From an uncultured Bacilli bacterium (GTDB lineage Bacteria > Bacillota_I > Bacilli_A > RF39 > UBA660), in NCBI GenBank assembly GCA_905236935.1, contig CAJOQL010000041.1, forward strand, positions 1 through 18,598: a stretch of 18,598 nt of DNA. The letters run 5' to 3'. The notes beneath the pieces are model-generated. The model made no database searches and had not been told where the DNA came from. It worked only from the letters and a program-made list of their open reading frames with translations. A program made the position numbers and the translations under genes. Shown one piece after another: positions 1 to 6,139 of the stretch. Position 1 is the first letter of the stretch; the number at the start of each line of letters is the position of its first letter.

Positions 1-891
1 AAAAGTATTGTTTATCTTCGCCCTGAAAATGCTCAAGGGGAATATGTAAATTTTTTAAATGTTCAAAGAAGTATGCGAGCTAAATTGCCATTTAGTATTG
101 GCCAAATTGGTAAAGCATTTAGAAATGAAATAACACCAGGAAATTTTACTTTTAGAACAATTGAATTTGAACAAATGGAATATCAAACTTTCTGTAAAGA
201 AGGATCTGATATGGAATTATATGAGTATTTTAAAGAATATGGTAGAAATTTCTATATGGATTTAGGTCTACCTGAAGATAAGTTAAGATTCCATGACCAT
301 GAGAAGCTTGCTCATTATGCTAAAGCTGCTTGTGATATTGAATACTTATTTCCTTTTGGTTGGGGAGAGATTAATGGTACTCATAATCGTACTAATTTTG
401 ATTTGACAAGACATGAAAAATATAGTGGAGTATCGCAGGCATATTTAGATCCTGTAACTAATGAAAAATATATACCTTATATTATTGAATCTACTTATGG
501 ATTAGATCGAACTGTTCTAGCTATTCTTTTTGAAAATTATAAAGAAGAAGAACTATCAAATGGTGAAACAAGAGAAGTATTAAAATTATCACCATATTTA
601 GCCCCATATAAAGTAGCAGTTTTACCATTAATTAAGAAAAATCATAGTGAAAAAGCTTTAGAAATATATAATAAATTATCTAAATGCTTTATGACAAGTT
701 ATGATGAAAGTGGTACGATAGGTAAAAGATATAGAAGATCAGATGCCATAGGAACTCCATTTGCAATTACTGTAGATGATGAAACAATAAATAATAATAC
801 AGTCACTGTTCGTGATAGAGATACTATGCAGCAAATTACCATACCTGTAGAAAAACTTGAAGAATTTATTAAAGAAAAAATAAAATTTTAA
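1..891 (+). CDS. glyS (glyQS type): Glycyl-tRNA synthetase, dimeric class II type (5' end missing)
   Basis: This enzyme charges tRNA-Gly with glycine using ATP in the cytoplasm. The reading frame is open from base 1, so the N-terminal part lies outside the window; 296 residues are present. The first residues match the RPETAQG region (here RPENAQG) followed by VNFLNVQRSM. Class II motif 2 follows (FRNEITPGNFTFRT, then EFEQME), then motif 3 (STYGLDRT, keeping the GxDR arginine). The C-terminal anticodon-binding domain begins near LAPYKVAVLPL and includes the conserved RYRRSDAIGTP and NTVTVRDRDTM blocks. Family identity is certain from these motifs. Two positions look unusual: the family normally has RTREFEQ, here RTIEFEQ, and EPS in motif 3 is here EST. 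The stop codon TAA lies inside an AT-only inverted repeat. Confidence 0.96.
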   Translation, partial: KSIVYLRPENAQGEYVNFLNVQRSMRAKLPFSIGQIGKAFRNEITPGNFTFRTIEFEQMEYQTFCKEGSDMELYEYFKEYGRNFYMDLGLPEDKLRFHDHEKLAHYAKAACDIEYLFPFGWGEINGTHNRTNFDLTRHEKYSGVSQAYLDPVTNEKYIPYIIESTYGLDRTVLAILFENYKEEELSNGETREVLKLSPYLAPYKVAVLPLIKKNHSEKALEIYNKLSKCFMTSYDESGTIGKRYRRSDAIGTPFAITVDDETINNNTVTVRDRDTMQQITIPVEKLEEFIKEKIKF

Positions 892-904
892 TTTAAAAAT
901 TTTA
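881..904 (+). repeat. AT-only inverted repeat over the glyS stop codon
   Basis: TAAAATTTT at 881-889 is the exact reverse complement of AAAATTTTA at 896-904, with a 6-base loop. It contains no G or C and no separate T-run follows, so as a terminator it would be weak. In such AT-rich DNA it could be chance. Confidence 0.3.
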
Positions 905-920
905 GAGTATGGGAGTTTAA

Positions 921-1865
921 ATGGAAAATTTATATAAAAAGTTAAATGATAAAATAGACTTACTACAAAGTTTTAAAGATAATTTATTAGATACATATTA
1001 CTATATATATTTTATTTATGATTATATCCCTAATCTTATGGAAAATGCCATAAATAATCTTAAATTACAGGATATTAAAGATATTAATAGTAGTAGAGAT
1101 ATTAAAATAGATTTACATATTCATTTTTTTGAAAATAATATAAATAAACTTACTATGAATATAGTTGGTAGTGATGTATTAATCTATATTCCAGAAAACA
1201 TTTATGAAGATTTAAAAAATAGAATAATTGACTTTTTTAATAAATATGAATTATCAACCGAGATAACTATTAATAAGGCTTTAAATAAAAATAAAGGAGT
1301 TGTAATAAACTCTAACCTTGAAATGTTTGCTAGTGCTTATTCAAGCGAGGTATTTGAAAAAGGACAAATTCAAAATTTATTTCCAACTTTAAGAAAAATT
1401 TATGAATTAAAAGAAAATACTTTATCACTTTTAAATACTCAATATGCTGATAAAGTATGCTATGAAATATTTGAAAAAGTATTCTTAGATGATTTGGTAT
1501 TTAATCTAATAAAAAGAAATATTGCTGATTTAAATGAGCAAAATTATTTAGATAAATTAAGTCAAAAATTAGAAATTAATAAAGAAATATCAATAGGTCC
1601 TAATTTTAATAGAGAAAATATTTCTACTGATGAGTTAAAGACTATTTTTCCTATTATTAATGATTTTATGCAAGATTATAATATAGGTAGTATCAGCCAT
1701 TTACATAATGGAATAGCTGTAACTTTTAAAACTAACATATATGATTTATTAAATGCTTATTATATGGAAAAACAAAGATTGAATTCTTTAATAGTAGTTA
1801 GCAAAAGCGAAAAAACAAAAGTTAAATCTTTAAAATTACATCCAATACCCCCTATTGAATATTGA
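921..1865 (+). CDS. Unrecognised 314-residue cytoplasmic protein
   Basis: I do not recognise this family. The start ATG at 921 has a GGGAG site 6 bases upstream. There is no signal peptide and no convincing membrane helix, so a soluble cytoplasmic protein is likely. It is rich in Asn, Ile, Lys, Leu and Tyr. Alternating hydrophobic stretches such as IDLHIHFF (about residues 62-69) and LTMNIVGSDVLIYIP (about 77-91) suggest an alpha/beta fold. A His-rich spot (SHLHNGIAVTF, about 259-269) lies near the C-terminus, followed by a basic tail ending in HPIPPIEY. It begins 29 bases after glyS and ends in TGA, which helps establish the standard code. It could be lineage-specific. Coding status is well supported by its length, start site and uninterrupted frame; function is unknown. 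Confidence 0.85.
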   Translation: MENLYKKLNDKIDLLQSFKDNLLDTYYYIYFIYDYIPNLMENAINNLKLQDIKDINSSRDIKIDLHIHFFENNINKLTMNIVGSDVLIYIPENIYEDLKNRIIDFFNKYELSTEITINKALNKNKGVVINSNLEMFASAYSSEVFEKGQIQNLFPTLRKIYELKENTLSLLNTQYADKVCYEIFEKVFLDDLVFNLIKRNIADLNEQNYLDKLSQKLEINKEISIGPNFNRENISTDELKTIFPIINDFMQDYNIGSISHLHNGIAVTFKTNIYDLLNAYYMEKQRLNSLIVVSKSEKTKVKSLKLHPIPPIEY

Positions 1866-1883
1866 ATGAAAATTTAGTAAAAT
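1855..1883 (+). promoter_or_regulatory. Candidate promoter for the SipW-type exported protein
   Basis: TTGAAT at 1855-1860, a 17-base spacer, then TAAAAT at 1878-1883. It lies across the end of the upstream gene. Transcription would start near 1890, right at the ribosome binding site, which is very close; such boxes also arise by chance in AT-rich DNA. Confidence 0.35.
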
Positions 1884-1903
1884 AATAGTGGAGAGTGATA
1901 AAT

Positions 1904-2443
1904 ATGTCAAATGCATATAAAAGTGTTCTAAGTATTATTGTAGTAGCTTTTTTAGTAAGTTCTATTATGGGGGTATCTTATTCTTATTTTACATCTAATT
2001 TAGCAGGAGAAGAGGTAGCTTCAACAATAGTTCTGACTAATGGAAAAATGATTATAACTTATGCTAATAATGATAAATCCCTTACCCTTAATAATGTAAA
2101 AGCAAGTAATGAAGCCGTAATTAGTAAGAAATTTGCTATAAGTGGACATAATAATAGTGATTCTAATATGAATTATATGGTTTATTTAAAAGTAAATAAA
2201 AATACATTTAATGATAATAGTTTAACTTGTTCAATAATTGGTAGAAGTTTAACTAAAAATCAAAATATGATAAATGCAAATAATATGATTATTCCTAAAA
2301 GTGGAGAGTTAAATATAGGAAGCGCTTACTTTAATGGAAAAAGTGAAACTATTCATGAATATGAATTAAATGTATATTATAAAAATGGAACTAATAAAAA
2401 TAATTTTGATGGTGAAATAATTGTAAGAAGTGACGAAGCATAG
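1904..2443 (+). CDS. Exported protein with SipW/TasA-type signal segment
   Basis: The N-terminus has a short basic stretch, a hydrophobic helix (SVLSIIVVAFLVSSIMGV) and then SYSYFTS. This matches the leader of TasA/camelysin-like proteins, which usually shows a hydrophobic core followed by YAYFT and is processed by the SipW signal peptidase. The rest (about 150 residues) is beta-rich, with one cysteine, and looks like a secreted or surface beta-sandwich; TasA-family proteins form matrix fibres, but that role is not shown here. I chose ATG 1904 (179 residues) over GTG 1895 because GGAG at 1890-1893 is correctly spaced for 1904 and nearly overlaps 1895. No SipW peptidase gene is in the window. 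The stop codon lies inside a stem-loop that may be a terminator. The family call is fairly good; the function is open. Confidence 0.7.
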   Translation: MSNAYKSVLSIIVVAFLVSSIMGVSYSYFTSNLAGEEVASTIVLTNGKMIITYANNDKSLTLNNVKASNEAVISKKFAISGHNNSDSNMNYMVYLKVNKNTFNDNSLTCSIIGRSLTKNQNMINANNMIIPKSGELNIGSAYFNGKSETIHEYELNVYYKNGTNKNNFDGEIIVRSDEA

Positions 2444-2468
2444 TGATAAATGTATTAGTCACTTTTTT
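2428..2468 (+). terminator. Probable intrinsic terminator after the SipW-type gene
   Basis: AAGTGAC at 2428-2434 pairs exactly with GTCACTT at 2458-2464, and a run of T follows (2463-2468). An alternative shorter stem uses AGTGA at 2442-2446 with TCACT at 2459-2463. The stop codon sits in the loop of the larger hairpin. The 3' arm also overlaps the -35 region of the next promoter. Confidence 0.5.
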
Positions 2469-2484
2469 GTTATTTAAATATAAT
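2456..2484 (+). promoter_or_regulatory. Promoter of the mini-rhodanese gene, probably leaderless
   Basis: TAGTCA at 2456-2461 (4 of 6 consensus), a 17-base spacer, and a perfect TATAAT at 2479-2484. The ATG at 2490 begins 5 bases after the -10 box, so transcription would start at or next to the start codon. No Shine-Dalgarno sequence is visible. Confidence 0.6.
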
Positions 2485-2489
2485 ATAGT

Positions 2490-2705
2490 ATGAAAACAAT
2501 AAAAAGAAATGAATATCAAAATGATGGAGTATTTATAAATTTAGAAACCTCCTTTGTACCATATCAAAATTTACTCAATAATCATTATAGATATTTAGAT
2601 AAGAAAAAGAAATATTATTTTTATTGTCGTAGTGGAGTTAAAGCTAAAAAAGTTGCTTCAATATTAGAAGCATACGGATATGATACAACATTAGTGTTAG
2701 ATTAA
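2490..2705 (+). CDS. Very short rhodanese-like protein (71 residues)
   Basis: The C-terminal half carries the rhodanese active-site pattern: a strand YYFYCRS, the loop Cys-Arg-Ser-Gly-Val-Lys-Ala, then a helix (KKVASILEAYGY) and a final strand. In rhodanese domains the cysteine carries a persulfide and the loop forms the anion pocket, so sulfur transfer or sulfide sensing is plausible. The usual domain is about 100 residues; here the N-terminal part is short and lacks a clear DVR and GA-containing segment, so it is a minimal version. There is no ribosome binding site, but a perfect -10 box ends 5 bases before the ATG, which points to a leaderless mRNA. Terminator-like hairpins flank it on both sides, so it may be transcribed alone. 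The active-site loop is clear; the substrate is unknown. Confidence 0.75.
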   Translation: MKTIKRNEYQNDGVFINLETSFVPYQNLLNNHYRYLDKKKKYYFYCRSGVKAKKVASILEAYGYDTTLVLD

Positions 2706-2721
2706 TGTTAAATAGATGAGT

Positions 2722-2748
2722 AAGGGCTTTAAAAAAAGTTCTTTTTCT
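2722..2748 (+). terminator. Probable intrinsic terminator after the mini-rhodanese gene
   Basis: AAGGGCTTT at 2722-2730 can pair with AAAGTTCTT at 2735-2743 (nine pairs, two of them G-U) around an AAAA loop, with a T-rich tail to 2748. It directly abuts the -10 box of the following gene. Confidence 0.55.
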
Positions 2749-2756
2749 TATATAAT
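2728..2756 (+). promoter_or_regulatory. Promoter of the VTT-family gene, probably leaderless
   Basis: A perfect TATAAT lies at 2751-2756, 6 bases before the ATG at 2763, so the predicted start of transcription falls on the start codon. The -35 box is weak (TTTAAA at 2728-2733, 17-base spacer). No Shine-Dalgarno sequence precedes the ATG. Confidence 0.55.
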
Positions 2757-2762
2757 GATGTT

Positions 2763-3350
2763 ATGGAATTATTAAAAGATTTAGATACAATTATTACTAA
2801 TATATTAAATAGTTTAGGTGCTTTTGCGCCTCTTTTCGCATGCATTTTAATCTTAGTTGAATCAATGCTTCCAGTTTTACCACTTGCAGTATTTATTACT
2901 ATTAATTTTTATTATATTGGGACTATTCCTGGATTTTTTATAAGCTGGATAGTAACTTGTATTGGATGTTATTTATCTTTTAAACTCTGCCGCACTAAAT
3001 TAAAAAAGCATTTTGATAGAATGATGGATAAAAAAGAACATAAAAAAATTAAAAGAATGATGAAAATATTTGATGATTTGAAAATTGAACAATTAGCTTT
3101 AGTTATTGCTATTCCTTTTACCCCAGCATCTTTAGTAAATATTGCCGCAGGACTATCAAATATGAATAAAAGAAAGTTTATAATTTCATTAATTATTGGT
3201 AAATTCTTTATGGTTTATTTTTGGGGATTTGTAGGAACTAATTTAATTGAAAGTTTAAAAAATCCTTGGATTCTTATTAAAATTTTTATAGCTTTATTAG
3301 TAGCATATATCATAAGCAAAATAGTTAATAAGAAATTTAGATTGGAGTAG
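2763..3350 (+). CDS. VTT (DedA/TVP38-like) family membrane protein
   Basis: This is a 195-residue integral membrane protein. Hydrophobic segments lie at about residues 17-37, 40-68, 113-133, 140-160 and 170-188. Family features are a re-entrant-like region with Glu and prolines (ESMLPVLPLAVF) and the typical loop FTPASLVNIAAGLSNMNKRKF, corresponding to the PxxxxNxxAGL signature of VTT/DedA proteins, followed by a helix with a conserved glycine-lysine. DedA and VTT proteins act in lipid carrier or phospholipid movement across membranes (family knowledge); the substrate here cannot be read from sequence. A charged, Lys-rich loop (about 78-107) separates the two halves. Translation probably starts without a leader. 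The next gene, rmuC, begins 2 bases after the stop codon with its ribosome binding site inside this gene, so the two are co-transcribed and probably translationally coupled. Confidence 0.82.
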   Translation: MELLKDLDTIITNILNSLGAFAPLFACILILVESMLPVLPLAVFITINFYYIGTIPGFFISWIVTCIGCYLSFKLCRTKLKKHFDRMMDKKEHKKIKRMMKIFDDLKIEQLALVIAIPFTPASLVNIAAGLSNMNKRKFIISLIIGKFFMVYFWGFVGTNLIESLKNPWILIKIFIALLVAYIISKIVNKKFRLE

Positions 3351-3352
3351 TT

Positions 3353-4429
3353 ATGTTAGAGTATATTATTATAGGTTTATTAGTAGTTGTAATAGTGTTA
3401 TTAATTATTTTATTAGTAAAAAAAAGTAATAATGAAGAAATTACTTTAAGATTAGGAAAATTTGAAACTGATATTACTAAAGCTTTAGGAGATTTTAAAT
3501 ATGATTTTAGTAAAGACATCGAAAAAGATTTTAAAAGTGCTAATGAGGTAATTGAAAGAAAAATAGGAGAATTAAATAATAAAGTAAATGAAAGATTAGA
3601 TAGTAATTTTGAAAAAACCAATAAAACATTTACATCAATTTTAGAGCGAATTAGTAAAATAGATGAAGCCCAAAAGAAAATAGATGGCTTGTCTAATGAT
3701 ATTATTTCACTTCAATCTGTTTTAACAGATAAAAAAACTAGAGGTATATTTGGAGAAACTAACTTACAATTTATTTTAAATAGTGTATTTGGAAATAATG
3801 ATAGAATTTATCGTTTACAATATACTTTAAGTAATAGTACTATTGCCGATGCAATTCTTTTTGCTCCCGAACCTCTTGGAACTATTGCAATAGACTCTAA
3901 ATTCCCACTAGAACATTATCAAATTATGACTGATATAAAGAAAGATAAAACAGAAAGAGAACTTGCTAGTAAGGCATTTAAAGCTGATGTTAAAAGACAT
4001 ATTGATGCTATAAAAAATAAATACATTTTACCAGGTGAAACAGCTAGTGAGGCAATTATGTTCTTACCAGCTGAGGCTATATTTGCCGAAATTAATGCCT
4101 ATCACCCTGACTTAATAGAATATTCTTATAAATCTAAAGTATGGATAGCAAGTCCTACTACTTTAATGAGTACATTAACAGTTATTAGTATGATTTTAAA
4201 GAATATGGAAAGAGATAAATATGCTAAAGTTATCCATGATGAATTAAATAAATTAGGAATTGAATTTAATCGTTATAAAGAAAGATGGGATAAACTATCT
4301 AGAAGCATTAATACAGTTTCTAAAGATGTAGAAGAAATTCATACTACAACTGATAAAATAACTAAAAGATTTGCTTCAATAAGTAATGTTAATTTAGAAT
4401 TAGATGAAAAAAATAATTTAGATAACTAA
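3353..4429 (+). CDS. rmuC: RmuC-family DNA recombination protein
   Basis: RmuC proteins limit certain DNA rearrangements and contain a nuclease-like core. The layout fits: an N-terminal membrane helix (about residues 3-22), a coiled-coil region (about 28-125), then the conserved core with KTRGIFGETNLQFIL (128-142), AIDSKFPLEHY (179-189) and a stretch from ETASEAIMFLPAEAIF (229-244) through SKVWIASPTTLMSTL (261-275). The aspartate-lysine of IDSKFP matches the family's nuclease-like site. A helical tail ends at 358 residues, somewhat shorter than E. coli RmuC. The start ATG 3353 is 2 bases after the stop codon of the VTT gene, with GGAG at 3344-3347 inside that gene. Identification is strong. 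Confidence 0.93.
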   Translation: MLEYIIIGLLVVVIVLLIILLVKKSNNEEITLRLGKFETDITKALGDFKYDFSKDIEKDFKSANEVIERKIGELNNKVNERLDSNFEKTNKTFTSILERISKIDEAQKKIDGLSNDIISLQSVLTDKKTRGIFGETNLQFILNSVFGNNDRIYRLQYTLSNSTIADAILFAPEPLGTIAIDSKFPLEHYQIMTDIKKDKTERELASKAFKADVKRHIDAIKNKYILPGETASEAIMFLPAEAIFAEINAYHPDLIEYSYKSKVWIASPTTLMSTLTVISMILKNMERDKYAKVIHDELNKLGIEFNRYKERWDKLSRSINTVSKDVEEIHTTTDKITKRFASISNVNLELDEKNNLDN

Positions 4430-4454
4430 CTATTGTTAATTCTAAATTATTTTT
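4415..4454 (+). terminator. Probable terminator after rmuC
   Basis: AATTTAGA at 4415-4422 is an exact inverted match to TCTAAATT at 4441-4448. An inner TAAC/GTTA pair continues the stem, and a T-rich stretch follows (4447-4454). The rmuC stop codon lies within the hairpin. Confidence 0.45.
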
Positions 4455-4477
4455 AAATTTTAGCAAAATGGTTGGTC

Positions 4478-4506
4478 TTGATTTTAAAAGTATAATTGCT
4501 TATAAT
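4478..4506 (+). promoter_or_regulatory. Promoter for the two surface-protein genes
   Basis: TTGATT at 4478-4483, a 17-base spacer, and a perfect TATAAT at 4501-4506. Transcription would start near 4513, leaving a leader of about 20 bases containing GGGAGG at 4523-4528 before ATG 4534. This makes an in-frame upstream ATG at 4468 untranscribed from this promoter. Confidence 0.65.
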
Positions 4507-4533
4507 TATTTTAGAAAATATAGGGAGGTCAAT

Positions 4534-4782
4534 ATGAAAAAAGTAATATTTGGACTAATTGTTTTATTAATGTTTCCAAGTATAGTTTTAGCAGATATAA
4601 ATGATGTAATAAATTCTAATGAAAATACAACTACTACTGAGAGTGTTGTAACTACTGAAAGTGTGGTTAAGGTGCCAGATACAGGAGTTGAAGATTATTT
4701 TATAACTTTAGGAGTTATATCTGTTACTTTAATAGGATCACTTTATATTTTAAATAAGCAAAAAGTATTTGCTAAGTTATAG
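4534..4782 (+). CDS. Small exported protein with VPDTG sortase-like sorting tail
   Basis: The protein is 82 residues from ATG 4534, which has a strong GGGAGG site 5 bases upstream; an in-frame ATG at 4468 has no ribosome site and would bury the signal peptide. Residues 1-20 are a typical signal peptide ending in VLA. Residues 21-46 are low-complexity with the near-repeat TTESVV occurring twice. VPDTG at 47-51 is followed by a hydrophobic segment (about 55-74) and lysines (75, 77, 81), which is the plan of a sortase cell-wall sorting signal with a variant LPxTG motif. After processing only about 30 residues would remain. No sortase gene is in the window. It is probably co-transcribed with the larger surface protein that starts 9 bases after its stop. 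An alternative is a small two-anchor membrane protein. Confidence 0.68.
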   Translation: MKKVIFGLIVLLMFPSIVLADINDVINSNENTTTTESVVTTESVVKVPDTGVEDYFITLGVISVTLIGSLYILNKQKVFAKL

Positions 4783-4791
4783 GTATTATTT

Positions 4792-5994
4792 ATGAAAAGA
4801 ATAAGTTTATTAATAAGTTTATTAGTATTATTTCCTTTGCTAGTAAATGCAACTAGTTATAACACTCCAGTAGGTAATGATATTGGTTATAATGCGTGTT
4901 TAAATTTTCAAGATAATAGTGTAACATCATCAGGAAGTGGCTATTTAGGTTTTTGTAAAAAAAATTATTGTTATACTGGTCAGTGGAAATCTTATGATAT
5001 AAGTGATGAATACTTATCTGGCTCATCAGTTGATTTAGTAAGATGTACAAATGGAAATAAAAATTATTATACAGAAGTTTTTAAAAATGGTTGTGATGTG
5101 GGAGCATGTACTAAAACATCAAATTATAAATATTGTTCAGTTATAATGTATTATGATTGTACTAAAACAAGTAGTGGAGAGGTATATGTTAAACCAACAA
5201 CAACTACGACAACTACTACTAAGCCTACTACAACGACAACAACAACTACCACAAGTAAAAGAACTACTAAGAGAACTACCACTAGAACTACAACAACAAG
5301 AACTACTACAACTACGACTACTACCATAACAACTACGACAACTAAATCAGCAAATAACAATAATTATTTAAGTAGTTTAAAACTATCAACTGGAAATATT
5401 AATTTTAATAAAGAAACTTTAATATATAATGTTGAAATAGATGAAAATATTAAAAATATTGAAGTAACTGCTACGCCAGAATCAAATTTATCCAAAGTAG
5501 AAATAAAAAATAATACTAATATTAAAGAAGATACTCCAATTGAAATAATAGTAACCTCAGAAAATAATCAAACAAGAATATATAAAGTATATGTTAAATA
5601 TAAAAAAGAAGAACCAAAAGCATCTTCAAACAATTTACTTAAATCACTTGAGGTAGAAAATTATAAATTAAAGTTTAGTTCTAAAGTTAATCATTATACT
5701 TTAAAGGTTGATAAAGGAACAACTACTTTAAAAATTAATGCTATTGCAGAAGATGAAAAAGCTAAAATTCAAATTATAGGTAATGATAAAATAAGCAATA
5801 AGTCTAAAATAAATATTATTGTTACATCTGAAGATGGCAATGAAAATGTTTATACGATTTTAGTAAAAGAAAAGTCTAATACTTTATTACAATTACTTAT
5901 TATATTACTTGCTGCTATTATTATAATTTTTGTTATAAATATTGGCAAAAAGGTATTACCTGGAAGAAAAGATAAAGATTATGATTATGAATAA
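4792..5994 (+). CDS. Surface protein: 8-Cys head, Thr-rich stalk, two cadherin-like repeats, membrane anchor
   Basis: This is a 400-residue exported protein. Residues 1-20 form a signal peptide (…LLVNA). Residues 21-134 hold eight cysteines (36, 55, 60, 85, 101, 106, 115, 123), suggesting disulfide bonds. Residues 136-184 are an almost pure threonine stalk with a few Lys, Arg and Pro, likely extended and possibly glycosylated. Two similar beta-rich repeats follow (about 190-270 and 280-360), each with an NNxLxSLxx start and an IIVTSExxxxxxY..YxVxV ending; this matches the bacterial cadherin-like beta-sandwich family (PF12733 type). A membrane helix at about 364-384 and a short charged cytoplasmic tail (GKKVLPGRKDKDYDYE) end the protein. 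The start has only a weak AGGT site overlapping the upstream stop codon, so it may depend on translation of the preceding gene. A ligand is not predictable. Confidence 0.8.
   Translation: MKRISLLISLLVLFPLLVNATSYNTPVGNDIGYNACLNFQDNSVTSSGSGYLGFCKKNYCYTGQWKSYDISDEYLSGSSVDLVRCTNGNKNYYTEVFKNGCDVGACTKTSNYKYCSVIMYYDCTKTSSGEVYVKPTTTTTTTTKPTTTTTTTTTSKRTTKRTTTRTTTTRTTTTTTTTITTTTTKSANNNNYLSSLKLSTGNINFNKETLIYNVEIDENIKNIEVTATPESNLSKVEIKNNTNIKEDTPIEIIVTSENNQTRIYKVYVKYKKEEPKASSNNLLKSLEVENYKLKFSSKVNHYTLKVDKGTTTLKINAIAEDEKAKIQIIGNDKISNKSKINIIVTSEDGNENVYTILVKEKSNTLLQLLIILLAAIIIIFVINIGKKVLPGRKDKDYDYE
5197..5343 (+). repeat. Triplet-repeat tract (ACN) encoding the Thr-rich stalk
   Basis: About 49 codons consist mostly of ACT, ACA, ACG and ACC, interrupted by Lys, Arg and Pro codons. 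The codons are mixed, which limits slippage, but such tracts often vary in length between strains. Confidence 0.85.
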
Positions 5995-6139
5995 AAAGCT
6001 TTTACAAAAGTAAATGAATATTTTTTAAAAGGCAAAAGTTGTTATTATAACGAGCAAATTTGGTTTATTAAAATTAAGTTTATGCAAGATAATAAGGTTA
6101 ATCTATAGAATTATAAATAAGGATTTAGGATGTGATTAT

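Noticed and set aside
3337..3621. Minus-strand ORF opposite the start of rmuC
   Set aside because: It lies entirely over a confident gene, has low-complexity composition and no ribosome site.
4468..4533. Longer form of the VPDTG protein starting at ATG 4468
   Set aside because: There is no ribosome site before 4468, the best promoter lies inside this extension, and the longer start would bury a good signal peptide that begins at ATG 4534 behind GGGAGG.
4853..5050. Minus-strand ORF within the surface-protein gene
   Set aside because: Antisense shadow of a coherent exported domain; composition rich in His, Tyr and Asn without any motif.
5151..5360. Minus-strand ORF opposite the threonine tract
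   Set aside because: It encodes almost only valine and leucine because it is the complement of the ACN repeat; it has no start context.
5995..6139. Terminator or small RNA in the gap after the surface-protein gene
   Set aside because: There are short AAAAGCTTTT and TTTAC/GTAAA symmetries and a later T-run, but the stems are too weak and poorly placed to call; no convincing promoter for the following unit was found either.
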